A stretch of DNA of 64,000 nt from Strongylocentrotus purpuratus (Eukaryota; Echinodermata; Echinoidea; Camarodonta; Strongylocentrotidae), in assembly GCF_000002235.5 (NCBI RefSeq), contig NW_022145611.1, positions 1,726,754 through 1,790,753 on the forward strand, given 5' to 3'. The translations under genes and the position numbers were made by a program. Under the pieces are notes generated by a model, which was not told where the DNA came from, ran no database searches, and saw only the letters and a list, made by a program, of their open reading frames with translations. Shown in pieces: positions 54,400 through 64,000 of the stretch (position 1 is its first letter; each line of letters starts with the position of its first letter).

Positions 54400-56870
54400 A
54401 GTGAGCTAGAAAAGGGGACAAGTTGAGGGACCATATCCCTTTTTCTTTCCGATCGTCTGCCTGCTTGCATATTTGCGTACTACGGAAGTATGGTTTATTA
54501 GGTTCTCTCTATATATGATTCAGATTAATCTCCATCGCGGCGGCCACGCACCACGTTTTGTAATGTTTACGTACATTCTTTACACAGAGTGGCAAGCGCA
54601 TGGTGGGCGTGGTTATAATAGGCGATTCTCTCTCCCCCTCTCTCTCTCTCTCTCTCTGTGTCTCTCTGTCTGTCCGTCTCTCTCTCTCTCTCTACCCCCT
54701 TCCCCTTCTCCTCCCCTCCTCACTCCCTCTCATTTCTTAACAGTTATCAGCAGGTGGGGGCGGCAGTTTGGGGGCCCTACCGCTCGTCGGACTACTGGTG
54801 GTAGTTTGTGCCATTCTCCCCGGCTCATATTTCCCCAAATTCCCATCGACATGGACCGAAGAACTTACGAAGAAAGAAAGACAGACAGAAATAATGAAAG
54901 AACCTCACTTCGGATCCGTTATAAAACTGACTTATATCTAGTTGCCTTTGATCTTGACCAGTCTTTAACGTTTTGTTTTTCACTTTTGATTTACACAGGC
55001 CTAAATATTAATTTGCTTAGAACCAGACGGGTGTAAAACCATATACGCGAACAAAAAGTCGCGCCCTTCGTTAGTGATAAATTTATTGATTATTATTAAT
55101 TCGATTTGAATTGTATACTGTATAGTGTTAAATTGAAAAATGCAAACTGATCATAACTTCTACAAAACCCCAATGTGGGTGACATGAGAATAAATTGTCA
55201 TTGTCATTGTCAGGTAGACGAAAGACATATTTTATTTTTATGTAGTATAGGTTATAGCAGCGTTTGTCCACCCTTTTTTAGTCACGGCACCTTTTTAAGA
55301 AAAGAAATGGTTTGCGTCATCTCAATCCCAAATTTATCACAAAAGATACATTTTGCATCACTCTGGCACTCGTCAATATAAATGTTGGCACATTTGTTTT
55401 TACATTTTGCGAGTGAGCAAAAAAAAAAATGGTAAAAATGTAATAAAAACAAACTAGATACATGAACAATATAAAATTATGTTTGCGGGCCTCTTGCTGC
55501 CGAATACACGAATACAAAATTCATATATTCAATCACCTTGATCCACGAATAATTATGATGATATTTGGGGGTGATTCATCAAGCTTATATCACTTAAGCT
55601 AGAGTGTGATCCATATCAGCAATTTTAAGACTATCACTGGGCTGTCACTATAGTACTACAGACAGTGTCAGTATTTCAAGATGGCAGCACTTGTCTTATA
55701 GTTACCAACAATAGTGCAGAGTGTGGACAGAACCAGGGTGACAAGCGGCGGATTTTTAGAGACAGTTTGATCTACTAGATACATATATAAACGTAATATA
55801 TACTAGCTGATCAGGAAATGCACAAGCGCTAATTCGCTATAGGTCTCTTTTTGATCGACCTAAATGAGGAGCTTCAAAATGCAATCACGCCTGTTTTGAT
55901 GGTTTTTATAGCCTTGAACTATAATATACTATGCAACACGCTCTGTCCTCGCAAGTACCGCAACCACAATGTACACAGATTTATTTATTGCTATACTGCC
56001 TCTCGGATAACTCGAGAAGTCACTGAACATTGCCATCTGCCGCCACAGAAATGAGATCAGATTTGTTAGTTTAACTTTTTCTATCACCATTCATATCTGT
56101 ATCTTGCAGAGTCAGACTTTCTGATTTTATTTTACCAAACTACCCAATTAATCATTGAATATCATGAGTAAACAGTTTAGAGTCTTGATCTTTTTTTTAT
56201 TTGCTTGTCATAGTATACATAGACATTCATATTTCAGGTAAATTTCATGATAAAAAAAAGATAATAGTAACTTTTTTTTTTAAATATAGGTGTTTTTTTC
56301 GGGGGGGGGGGTGGTATTTTCTTTTATATTTTTGTTTTCATTTCATATTTTGTATTGAACAATTCATACTGCATTTTCTAGCAATACCATTTTTGAAAAT
56401 AATTATAACTATTTGCTGCAAAATAATACAGCCGGTAATATAAAAAAATCTGTTTGCATTAGTTATCAACATAATAGTTGATGGTGATTCTTTCATATGA
56501 AATATGATCTCAGATTTGTTCGTGACTTGTTCAGAACCTTTTGGTAAAGGATTTAGATTCTTGGTATTATCACTTAACCGTGTAATAATTACTAAGTAAT
56601 ATGCATATAAAATACTGGTAAGTGGCAATTTACAAAGCCTTCCATATGCATACAATAATTGTTTGATTTCCGGAGCATTTTTAATAGTTTTGATTTCTAT
56701 GTGGTCCAATATTGATTCCAAACAGAGCCTATAAAGTTTGCAGGTTTTTATTTTTGATCTACAAGTAGCTTGTTGTTTCTAAGCATTGAAATGATAATCT
56801 TAGTTGAAGCGAAGGTTTGTTTATGATCCAAAAGTATCCGGTTGTTTTTAAGTTTATCTTTGTTGAATCG
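54400..56870. other. intergenic DNA between PC and gene 2, no gene seen
   Basis: Contains CT microsatellites (54630-54700) and a possible retroelement 3' end (AATAAATTGTCATTGTCATT at 55191-55210). The 187-codon plus ORF at 54473-55036 is driven by the CT tract. Nothing recognisable as a conserved exon. Confidence 0.4.
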
Positions 56871-56876
56871 ATCTTT

Positions 56877-56978
56877 TTATTCCTCGTCAGCCTTAGCAGG
56901 CTTGTGCTTAGGCCTGAGCTTTCTAGCACGCTTGAGGAACTTTCTCAGGCGCTTCTTCTTGGTCTTGGGATCCATAGC
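56877..56978 (-). CDS. gene 2, terminal exon, basic C-terminal tail
   Basis: AMDPKTKKKRLRKFLKRARK, LRPKHKPAKADEE and TAA, after acceptor tttag. About half the residues are Lys or Arg, suggesting nucleic-acid or polyanion binding or a nuclear localisation signal (inference). The stop lies within AATAAAA, a possible polyadenylation signal unusually close to the ORF end. The same peptide could be the end of a small basic protein. Confidence 0.6.
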   Translation of the reverse strand, partial: AMDPKTKKKRLRKFLKRARKLRPKHKPAKADEE

Positions 56979-59900
56979 CTAAAGTCAGGGAGAGAGAGAG
57001 AGGGAGAAGGGGAGAAAGAAATGAAGATGGAATTTAAAAAAAAAGGATTGTTGAAGAAAATGATAATGAAGGAAAGAAGCCAATGGTAAAAGGTAGTTAA
57101 AGATTGAATGATACAAATTGGAGGCGAAGATATTCACCTTTACGTTTTATCTGTCTGGCATGATAACCTTAACATTGTTATCGATCTTTACAATGTGTGT
57201 ATATCCCTTTGAAATGTTCTAACTTTTGTCATTTGTTATTTATGTTAGTATCTCAGCCATGTAGGTAATTATTACTATTTTTACATGAACATGGTAAATT
57301 CCCATGGTAAACATACAGTTCTTTGAAACCGTTGCAAAGCGCTCCAATAACGATCAGTATCGTTAGTCTTGTATTTTTGTTTCTGAAACAAACTAGCTCT
57401 TTCTGTAATGATCCAGCCACAAAATCATTTGAAGACAAAATAGTAACTTCAAAATAACAGTTTGAAAAAAAAAATACTACAAAATAGTAAGGATGGAATA
57501 ACACTGTCAGATAGAGCAGGCTTACATTTTGAGGCTCATCAGGAGCAGTGGTATCAGGGTTCAATGCCGGGTTGGTCGGTTTGGGGAACCTCCTAGATGA
57601 TGGTTCCTTCTGGGTCTTGCTAGCACGCTATAGAAGTATGGCAAGAAGAATATCAATTAAAATCAATTCATCAATCTTGAAATCTGCAAATGCATTTATA
57701 CACGTTGCATAGGCCTACGTTTTCAATATAATCCATGTCAAACAAATAAAATATCATATCTTAATTATCTATTATTAGAAGATAGATGTGTTAGTGTCAG
57801 TAGACACATGATGTAGTGAAGCATCTAGTGCAGTAGTGTGTAGTTTTAGCAAGATGCTTGCAATTTCTGCTTTCAGCTGCTGCCGCTGGCTAACCGCAAG
57901 GTGAAAAGGGAGCCGAGTGCGTAAGCCTCCCCCCTGCCAGTACATAGCCTCTCCTCCATCAAGACTCTTACAGTGCCTCCTCGCGGCAACACACGGTACC
58001 TGTGGAACCTCACGGTCCCAGGCAAAACTGTAAGGGATCTCGGAGTAGCTTTGGGGCCCCAGAGATGCGGCGTGCAGGCCCACCGGCGTGTGGACATGCC
58101 CTGGCGCCCATCAACCAAGCTCCATCTATGGGTTAAATAGCCCCACCTAGATGGGAAAATAGGCGGAGAGGTTGACTTCGTAGCCCAGTAAGGCCATCAA
58201 CCTAGGAGTCGGAGCTCTGATGTAAAATCCCCCGTTCAACCCGCACTGGGCCAGCGTGGATGGGTATAGGCCCACACAAACCAGCATGGCAGACACAAAT
58301 AAGCAAAGGCCCCCAGTCCCCAGCAGCTCATTTGTTCCGAGGACCAAGGTGGCAGCCCGATAAAGCAAGGAGCAGGGGGTGCTAAGAATCGCTGGGTAAG
58401 GACTGGCCACCAATGGAAACTGAACATTGCAAACATATAATGTGAGATCACTACTTCAAGAAGAGAGACTACTGGAACTCGAGGAAGAAATAAAGTGGGA
58501 CATCGTTGGACTGGGTGGAGTCCGCCGACGAGGAGAAGAACTCACAGTACTGAAAATTAGTGGGCACCATTTCTACCATATAGGAAAGAAAAATAAGAGT
58601 GAAGCAGGAGTAGGATTCCTGGTACACAAAAGCGTCGCCGGTAACATTTCTGAAATAAAAGGAATAAATGAACGTCTGGCACAAATAACAATAAAAATCA
58701 ATAAGAGATACATAATAAAGATTATCCAAGTCTATGCTCCAACTTCAACAAACGACTATAAAGAGGTAGAGAAACTCTGCGAGGAATTAACAGACGTGAT
58801 GCAATACAGTAAAACACAGTTTACAATAGTGATGGGTGACTTTAATGCGAAGATCGGGAAAAGAGAGGAAGGAGAAGAGAGCACAATCGGCCCCTTCGGA
58901 AGTGGGCAAAGAAACGACAGGGGTGACCGACTTCTTGAATTTGCCATTAGCAACAAAATGAAAATGATGAACACTTTCTTCAAGAAAGGAGCATCCAGGA
59001 AATTGACATGGAAAAGCCCAGGCGACAACACAAAGAATGAAATTGACTTCATACTAACTGATAATCCTCACATCATCCAAGACGTGAAAACAATCAGCAA
59101 GGTGAACGTGGGAAGTGACCACAGGATGGTATTGTGCAACCAAACCAAAACAAAGTAACATCAACCTAGAGAAACTAAAAGAGAAGAGAACAGAATTTCA
59201 ACTAGAGTTAAAAAAAACAATTTCAAATTCTGACGGACAAATGCACAGATGAGGAAGGAAACAGATCTCTTGAAACATGGACTGATCTGCTAGTGGAAAA
59301 AACCCAATAAACCGCCTTAAGATCGCAGGGAAAAAACCAGTGAAACGAAATATCACAATCTACCAGAAAACTCATGGAAAAAAGAAGGAACATGAAAGCA
59401 GAAGGCATAGGCATCCAATAATGTTGCATATGTAGAAACCTGCAAAACAGTAAGGAAAAAGCTACGTGAAAACATCCGTAGTTACAACACAACAATGATC
59501 AAATCCACAATTGAGGAAAACAGAAGCCTGAAGAAAACTTACAAGAAACTAGCACATGGAAAACAGAAAATCACAAGCGTCCTCGACAGCAATGGACAAG
59601 AAATCACAGATCAGGACCAGATACTTTGAAGAATTGAAGAGTTTTATGAACAACAGCAATAAAGAGGCAGAAGATCCAGGAGAACCACAAGAAGAGATCC
59701 CAGTTGTAACTGATTGGGAAGTTCAACATGCAATAAATCAAATGAAGAGAGGGAAGTCACCAGGCCCAGACGACATACTCATAGACACAATCAAAGAAGG
59801 AGGTGACACAATAACCGAGGAACTAGCCAAACTTTACAATGCATGTATGCAAACAGGGAGGATACCACATCAATGGAAAGAAGCCACAATGATAATTCTG

Positions 59901-62900
59901 CACAAAAAGGGGGACAAGCGAGACAGCCTCCTCTCAAACCTGTATAAGCTATATAAAAAATCATCAACAACCGGCTAGAGAAAAATCCTTGATTACAACC
60001 AACCAAGGGAGCAGGCAGGCTTCAGAAGGGGTTTCTATGGACCACATCCACACCATTAATCAACTGAAAGAAAAATGCCAAGAGTACAACATCCCTCTAT
60101 GCGTAGCATTCGTAGACTACGAAAAGGCATTTGATTCCGTCGAAACCTATGCAGTACTGAAGGCACTTCAAGACCAAGGAATCAACAATGCATACATCAA
60201 AATCCTTAAAGACATTTATTCAGACTGCTACAACACTGTCAGAATGCACAAGGTCAGCAACAAAATCATGATAAGAAAGGGAGTTAGACAGGGAGACACC
60301 GGCTCACCAAAATTCTTCACTGCTTGCCTAGAGAGCATCTTCAAAATATTAGACTGGTCATCAAAGGGAATCAACATAAACGGGAAAACATAAGCCACTT
60401 AAGATTTGCAGACGATATTGTCATCGTATCTGACAACTTAAACGACCTCGAAATAATGCTGCAAGAGCTGGACGATGCAAGCCGACTAACAGGTCTCAAA
60501 ATGAATATGAAGAAGACTAAAGTCATGGCAGGATCAGCCAAAGATCCAAAACAAATCCAAGTGAACGGTACCAAAATGGAGCAAGTAGAGGAGTATACGT
60601 TTTGTATTTACTTAGGGCAACGTTTCTCTCTACAAGACAAAAATCAAGATAACGAAATAAGAAGAAGGATCAAAGCTGGATGGCAAGCCTTCAGTAGATA
60701 CAACACTATTAGTGAAGGCAAACTTCCATTATGCCTGAAAAACATGAAGAAAGGATATAACCAGTGTATCATCCCAGCAATCTCATACGCTGCAGAAACA
60801 TGGACACTAACATAAAAAATGGAAAGAAAGCTAGCATCTCAACACAACATGGAAAGAAGTATTCTAAGCATCACATACAAAGACAGAAAAACGAACAAAT
60901 GAATCAGGGAACAGACAAAAGTCCTGGACATCCTTAAAACAGTAAAAAGAAGGAAATGGAATTGGGCGGGCCACATCAGCCGTAGGAATGACAATCGCTG
61001 GAGCTCAACAATCACTCACTGGACACCATATGAGGGAAAACGAAACAGGGGACGTCAAAGAAAAAGATGGCGAGACGAGCTGCAACAGTTCTGGGGACAG
61101 ACAAATTGGCATCAACAGACGCTGACCAGAGGCATTTGAAAACATCATGCTGAGGCCTTCATCTTGCAGTGGATTAAAAATGGCTGAAAAAAGTAAAAGT
61201 ACAAAGTAAAAGATAGGGCAGGCTTACCTTTTGAGGCTCATCAGGAGCAGTGGTATCAGGGTTCAATGCCGGGTTGGTCGGTTTGGGGAACCTCCTAGAT
61301 GATGGTTCCTTCTGGGTCTTGCTAGCACGCTATAGAAGTATGGCAAGAAGAATATCAATTAAAATCAATTCATCAATCTTGAAATCTGCAAATGCATTTA
61401 TACACGTTGCATAGGCCTACGTTTTCAATATAATCCATGTCAAACAAATAAAATATTATATTTTAATTATTTGTTATTAGAAGAGAGTATATAAAATATA
61501 AAAGTAGGTATTCCATTTCCACAATTCAGCAATGGAACAATGATAGTTTAAAACGTTCGGTAGAAATTCACCTTTGCAAAGTCCCCTCCATCAGTGGCAG
61601 GTAGCCTATCCTCTTCTTCAGATCTTGGACCAATGGTCTGGTCAGTTAGGGCAGTTGGTGGTCCATGTGATCCTAGAATCTGTCCTGGTGATGGCTTAGA
61701 GCGCTCAATTTCCACAGGCTTGATAGTCCAGTTCAAGATCTTTGGCGCTGGAAGCTGTAATGGCCTCTTCAGTGGATCGGCATAATCCATGGTCCAGGCT
61801 AAAGGCTTGGTCTCAGAGACCCATTCCTTGATATTTATTGGGTCAGAAGGGATTCCTACGATTTGAGGTTGAGCAGCAGATCCAGATCCCTGCAAAGGCT
61901 CATCAGCTGCTCGAACGTGGATGACTCGAACTTTCTGAGTGCCGTTGGTCTGACAATTGCTCTCAGGCACCGCTGTATCAGAACCCGATTTCCTAATGGC
62001 CTTGGACTTGAAAGGCTCATCAGCTTCTCGAACGTTGATGACTCGAACTTAAGTGTCGTTAGTCTGGCAATTGCTCTCAGGTATCTTAGCATCAGATCCG
62101 ACAGACCAAGTGGACCTGGTCTGTAAAGGCTCTTCATACAGTTTGCCGGTCACCAGAGACACATTCTGCGAAGACTTAGTCAGGTGAAAAGCAGGTCCGG
62201 GTCTTTCGATGCTCTTAATCAGAGACGGCTTACTAGATTCGCCCGATGGTGTGATCGGTGGCAGGATGCTGTAACCATTTGGTCGTTCCTAAAACAAGAA
62301 TGAATACTTGTTCGACTTTATAAGCCAACATTCAAGTCTTTAATCTCTTTCCTTTCTCTCATATTTTCTTTCTTATTAATGTATTGATTTTTTTATTATG
62401 CTAGCTGAGAATCACACAAAAGTATTTAAGACCCCACCAGGGCCCTTAGGCGGGCCCCTAGATGCTCACATGACGGTAATTAATTGCCTAAAATCTGAGC
62501 TTCCGGGGGACTTTGCCCCCAGGACCCTACAAAGGCCCGTAAGGCGGGCCCCTAGATACTCATCTGATCGTAATTTAATACCTAAAACCCCTGAGCTCCT
62601 GGGGGCTCCGCTTCCTGGCCCCCACTCCAATTAGTGACCTACCAGTGTCACAAATAAGGTATCAAAATATGCTCATCTAAGTGATATGACCGTAAATAAA
62701 TATGCCTAAAAGCCTTGAGCTTCCGGAGGCTCCGCCCGCTGGACCCCACTGCTCATCTGACTGTAATTAAATGCCTAAAAAAAACCTGAGCTTCATGGGG
62801 CTCCGCCCCTTGACCCCCCGCAGGGCTTTTCCCCTGGATCCCACACCGATTTATGCTCCACCTGCATCGCTCTACATGGTCGTAAATACTTAAGCCCCCC

Positions 62901-63734
62901 CCCCCCACACTTTGAAAACAGTTCCGCGGGGACTGCATGTAACATGTAAGAGTGGTGGTGATGCGAATTTTTGTAATGCCCCCAAAAAACGTTTTTGTTC
63001 ATTACGCCACTGATGTCTGCTAGCATTAAAACCTCTCTAACATCATTACTACTTTGTTGTTGTTGTTTTTTAATACTAACTAGGCCTATTTGTACAAAGT
63101 GTTCATTAATTTGCTTAACCAGTATTGATAGTCCATATCATCACATCTCAATTAATGATATTGAAAAGAAAAAAAAACATGATCGATTTGAATGAGAATA
63201 AGATGAAGTGCAAGTGTAAAGTGTGTAGTTTGAAACAACATCATTATCAGTACCAGAATTGTAATTGGCTGAACATATTACAACAAATTAAAACTTTGTA
63301 AATCTTAAGAAAATCCAGATCTTATTCTCAATTGGTACATCTAGAAGATAGAATGTTAGTTAAGAGGCGAAGAAACTTCCAATAACTGTTTGGTTATGTA
63401 CTGCACATGATCCCTGAATAAGTACAGGCCAATTGAGCTATAATATATTTCTTTTCATCTGTCCTTAAAAACCATAAAACAATTATTTTAAGATTGCGTG
63501 GTTACTTTACGCGTCAAGACAGAGCACCAAAAATATGTTGTTTTCAAATCGTCGAGGTTTTCACTGAAAACCAGGAGGATTATGTTCATTATGAATAGAT
63601 AATTATACAGTACTAAATTTTACAAACGGATATTTTTAAAGATAATTGTCAAATTACACCTTTTCTCCAGAGTGACATTTCTCCATTTGTTCTGGTAAGA
63701 TGGAATCAGGACACTTGGGAGAAGTCACAGCGTC
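56877..63734 (-). CDS. unrecognised gene, 3' part, five or six exons
   Basis: I do not recognise this protein. Exons on the minus strand, all phase 0: 63660-63734, 61572-62288, 61228-61329, a duplicate of the last at 57526-57627, and the terminal 56877-56978. Together they give a Pro/Ser-rich, probably disordered sequence with IKEWVSETKPLAWTMDYADP and LKRPLQLPAPKILNWTIKPV as the best candidates for conserved segments, ending in a highly basic tail. The 5' part lies beyond the window. An in-frame TAA at 62051-62049 interrupts the large exon. The consistent splice borders and exon lengths divisible by three argue that it is or was a real gene. Confidence 0.7.
57509..57782. repeat. 274-bp direct repeat, left copy (5' of LINE)
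   Basis: Nearly identical to 61211-61484 with the same length, 274 bp. Visible differences are few, including the last exon base. It ends exactly where LINE sequence begins. Confidence 0.88.
57526..57627 (-). CDS. gene 2, 34-codon exon, downstream copy
   Basis: Same sequence as 61228-61329 except the last codon (AAT, Asn, for AAG). Acceptor and gtaagc donor are intact. At 102 nt and phase 0 it could be spliced in addition to, or instead of, the other copy. Confidence 0.6.
58427..59158 (+). pseudogene. LINE endonuclease domain
   Basis: Contains TYNVRSLLQEERLLELEEEI, IIQVYAPTSTND, FTIVMGDFNAKIGK, NEIDFILTDNP and VGSDHRMVLC, the ordered motifs of the EEP/APE-type endonuclease of RTE and related LINEs. 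A one-base shift before TYNV separates it from LNIA just upstream. Confidence 0.88.
59556..60815 (+). pseudogene. LINE reverse transcriptase, broken in at least three frames
   Basis: Frame 1 (59556-59978): RGKSPGPDDILIDTIKEGGD, MIILHKKGDKRD. Frame 2 (59989-60393): CVAFVDYEKAFDSVETYAVL, GVRQGDTGSPKFF. Frame 3 (60324-60815): HLRFADDIVIVSDNLNDLEI, GLKMNMKKTKVM, AISYAAETWTLT. FADD is the polymerase active site. The overlapping frames show a frameshifted copy of one ORF. Confidence 0.88.
61211..61484. repeat. 274-bp direct repeat, right copy (3' of LINE)
   Basis: Starts exactly where the LINE tail ends (AAGTACAAAGTAAA|AGATAG) and ends at TTATTAGAAGA. It is a candidate target-site duplication of unusual length. 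Confidence 0.88.
61228..61329 (-). CDS. gene 2, 34-codon exon, upstream copy
   Basis: RASKTQKEPSSRRFPKPTNP, ALNPDTTAPDEPQK with acceptor ctatag and donor AAG|gtaagc. It lies inside the 274-bp repeat at the 3' side of the LINE. Confidence 0.65.
61572..62288 (-). CDS. gene 2, large exon with internal duplication and in-frame stop
   Basis: 717 nt, 239 codons, from ERPNGYSILPPITPSGESSK to ATDGGDFAK, acceptor tttag and donor gtgaat. A 38-codon segment is tandemly repeated: IPESNCQTNDT*VRVINVRE (first copy) and VPESNCQTNGTQKVRVIHVR (second). The first copy has lost one codon (CAG) and has TAA in place of AAA. Everything else stays open in the same frame, so the stop is either a real truncation, an allele, or a sequence error. 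Confidence 0.65.
62400..63015. repeat. GC-hairpin repeat block in a gene 2 intron
   Basis: Four to five units with GCTTCCGGGGG...TGCCCCC hairpins and CTCATCTGA, like 1500-2110, ending with AATGCCCCCAAAAAACG and TTCATTACGCCACTG. Possible 7-bp flanking repeat TGCTAGC at 62400 and 63017, not decisive. Class unknown, possibly a hAT derivative. Confidence 0.5.
63660..63734 (-). CDS. gene 2, internal exon
   Basis: 25 codons: DAVTSPKCPDSILPEQMEKC, HSGEK, between acceptor aacag and donor gtgtaa. Phase 0 at both ends. Supported only by splice sites and frame. Confidence 0.5.
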
Positions 63735-64000
63735 CTGTTAGAAGTATACAATGTAAATATAATGTCAAAATAACATCGATATCTGTTTTCACATGATGCA
63801 ATTGCCAGAAGTGAATGTGACATGAAATGTATGACACGATTTTGCACATTCAAATTTAGTTTTCTCATTTTTTTTTCCTCCTTGTTCTTCTTATTCGTCA
63901 TTGTCGTCATCTCCTTTTCATCTTCTCCTCCTTCTTTGTTATGGTCTTCTTCTTCTTTTTATTTGTCTTTGTCTTCTTCTAAAAAGACAACAAACAGAAT

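Larger units (their letters stand above)
57783..61210 (+). mobile_element. RTE-like LINE, near full length, frameshifted
   Basis: 3428 bp, with a 5' leader, an apurinic endonuclease domain (58427-59158), a reverse transcriptase (59556-60815) and a C-terminal segment (KRRKWNWAGHISRRNDNRWS). The 3' end is AAGTA-like short repeats. Several frameshifts and stops break the ORF. It lies in an intron of gene 2, antisense to it. Confidence 0.85.

Noticed and set aside
54473-55036. 187-codon plus-strand ORF
   Set aside because: Its middle is a CT microsatellite translated as Ser/Leu, with no conserved segment.
56877-56978. Terminal exon of a ribosomal protein
   Set aside because: The basic tail looks ribosomal at first, but the upstream exons are Pro/Ser-rich and unlike any ribosomal protein I know.
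58147-58451. Minus-strand ORFs in the LINE leader
   Set aside because: Antisense to the 5' leader of the RTE-like LINE, without conserved motifs.

Overview
The window is eukaryotic nuclear DNA from an animal, most likely a marine invertebrate deuterostome such as an echinoderm. The basis is an AT-rich genome, spliced genes with GT-AG introns, CR1/L2-like and RTE-like LINEs, hAT, TTAA-type and Mutator-like MITEs, tRNA-derived SINEs, and many poly-G/poly-C runs. The species call is inference. There are no bacterial features.

Two protein-coding genes can be supported, both on the minus strand. (1) Pyruvate carboxylase (PC) runs from an ATG at 48720 to a TAA at 10830-10832. I rebuilt 18 coding exons by hand. 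Every junction keeps phase, and the sum is 3618 nt, or 1205 residues plus stop. It has a mitochondrial presequence, biotin carboxylase, carboxyltransferase and biotin-carrier domains, and the biotinyl-lysine lies 34 residues from the C terminus. (2) The 3' part of an unrecognised gene occupies 56877-63734. It has five or six phase-0 exons ending in a very basic tail. One exon is duplicated on either side of a LINE, and the large exon carries an in-frame TAA inside a tandem repeat.

Layout: 1-4110 is a CR1/L2-like LINE 3' end split by a hAT element (478-3099). 4110-10829 is repeat-bearing DNA and the probable PC 3' UTR. 10830-48738 is PC, with introns full of transposons: a 5.6 kb TIR element in the exon 14/15 intron, a 2.4 kb element with AATCGTGT arrays in the exon 9/10 intron, and several pairs of TTAA MITEs. 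48739-56876 holds a possible non-coding first exon of PC, two palindromic Mutator-like elements, two hAT elements and LINE debris. 56877-64000 is gene 2 with an RTE-type LINE.

The most unusual structures are these. First, intron 4 of PC (37211-41245) is almost entirely a 62-bp minisatellite. Its unit is the last 40 nt of exon 4 plus the first 22 nt of the intron, so about 62 extra copies of a real 5' splice site lie directly downstream of the authentic one. Second, a TTAA-type MITE at 31229-31946 carries 145 nt of PC exon 14 with its splice acceptor, and sits inverted in an intron of the same gene. Third, a LINE insertion at gene 2 is flanked by two 274-bp direct repeats, each containing a complete in-frame exon. 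Fourth, a partial copy of exon 12 lies directly upstream of exon 12. Together these show repeated duplication and capture of exon-intron junctions within one locus.
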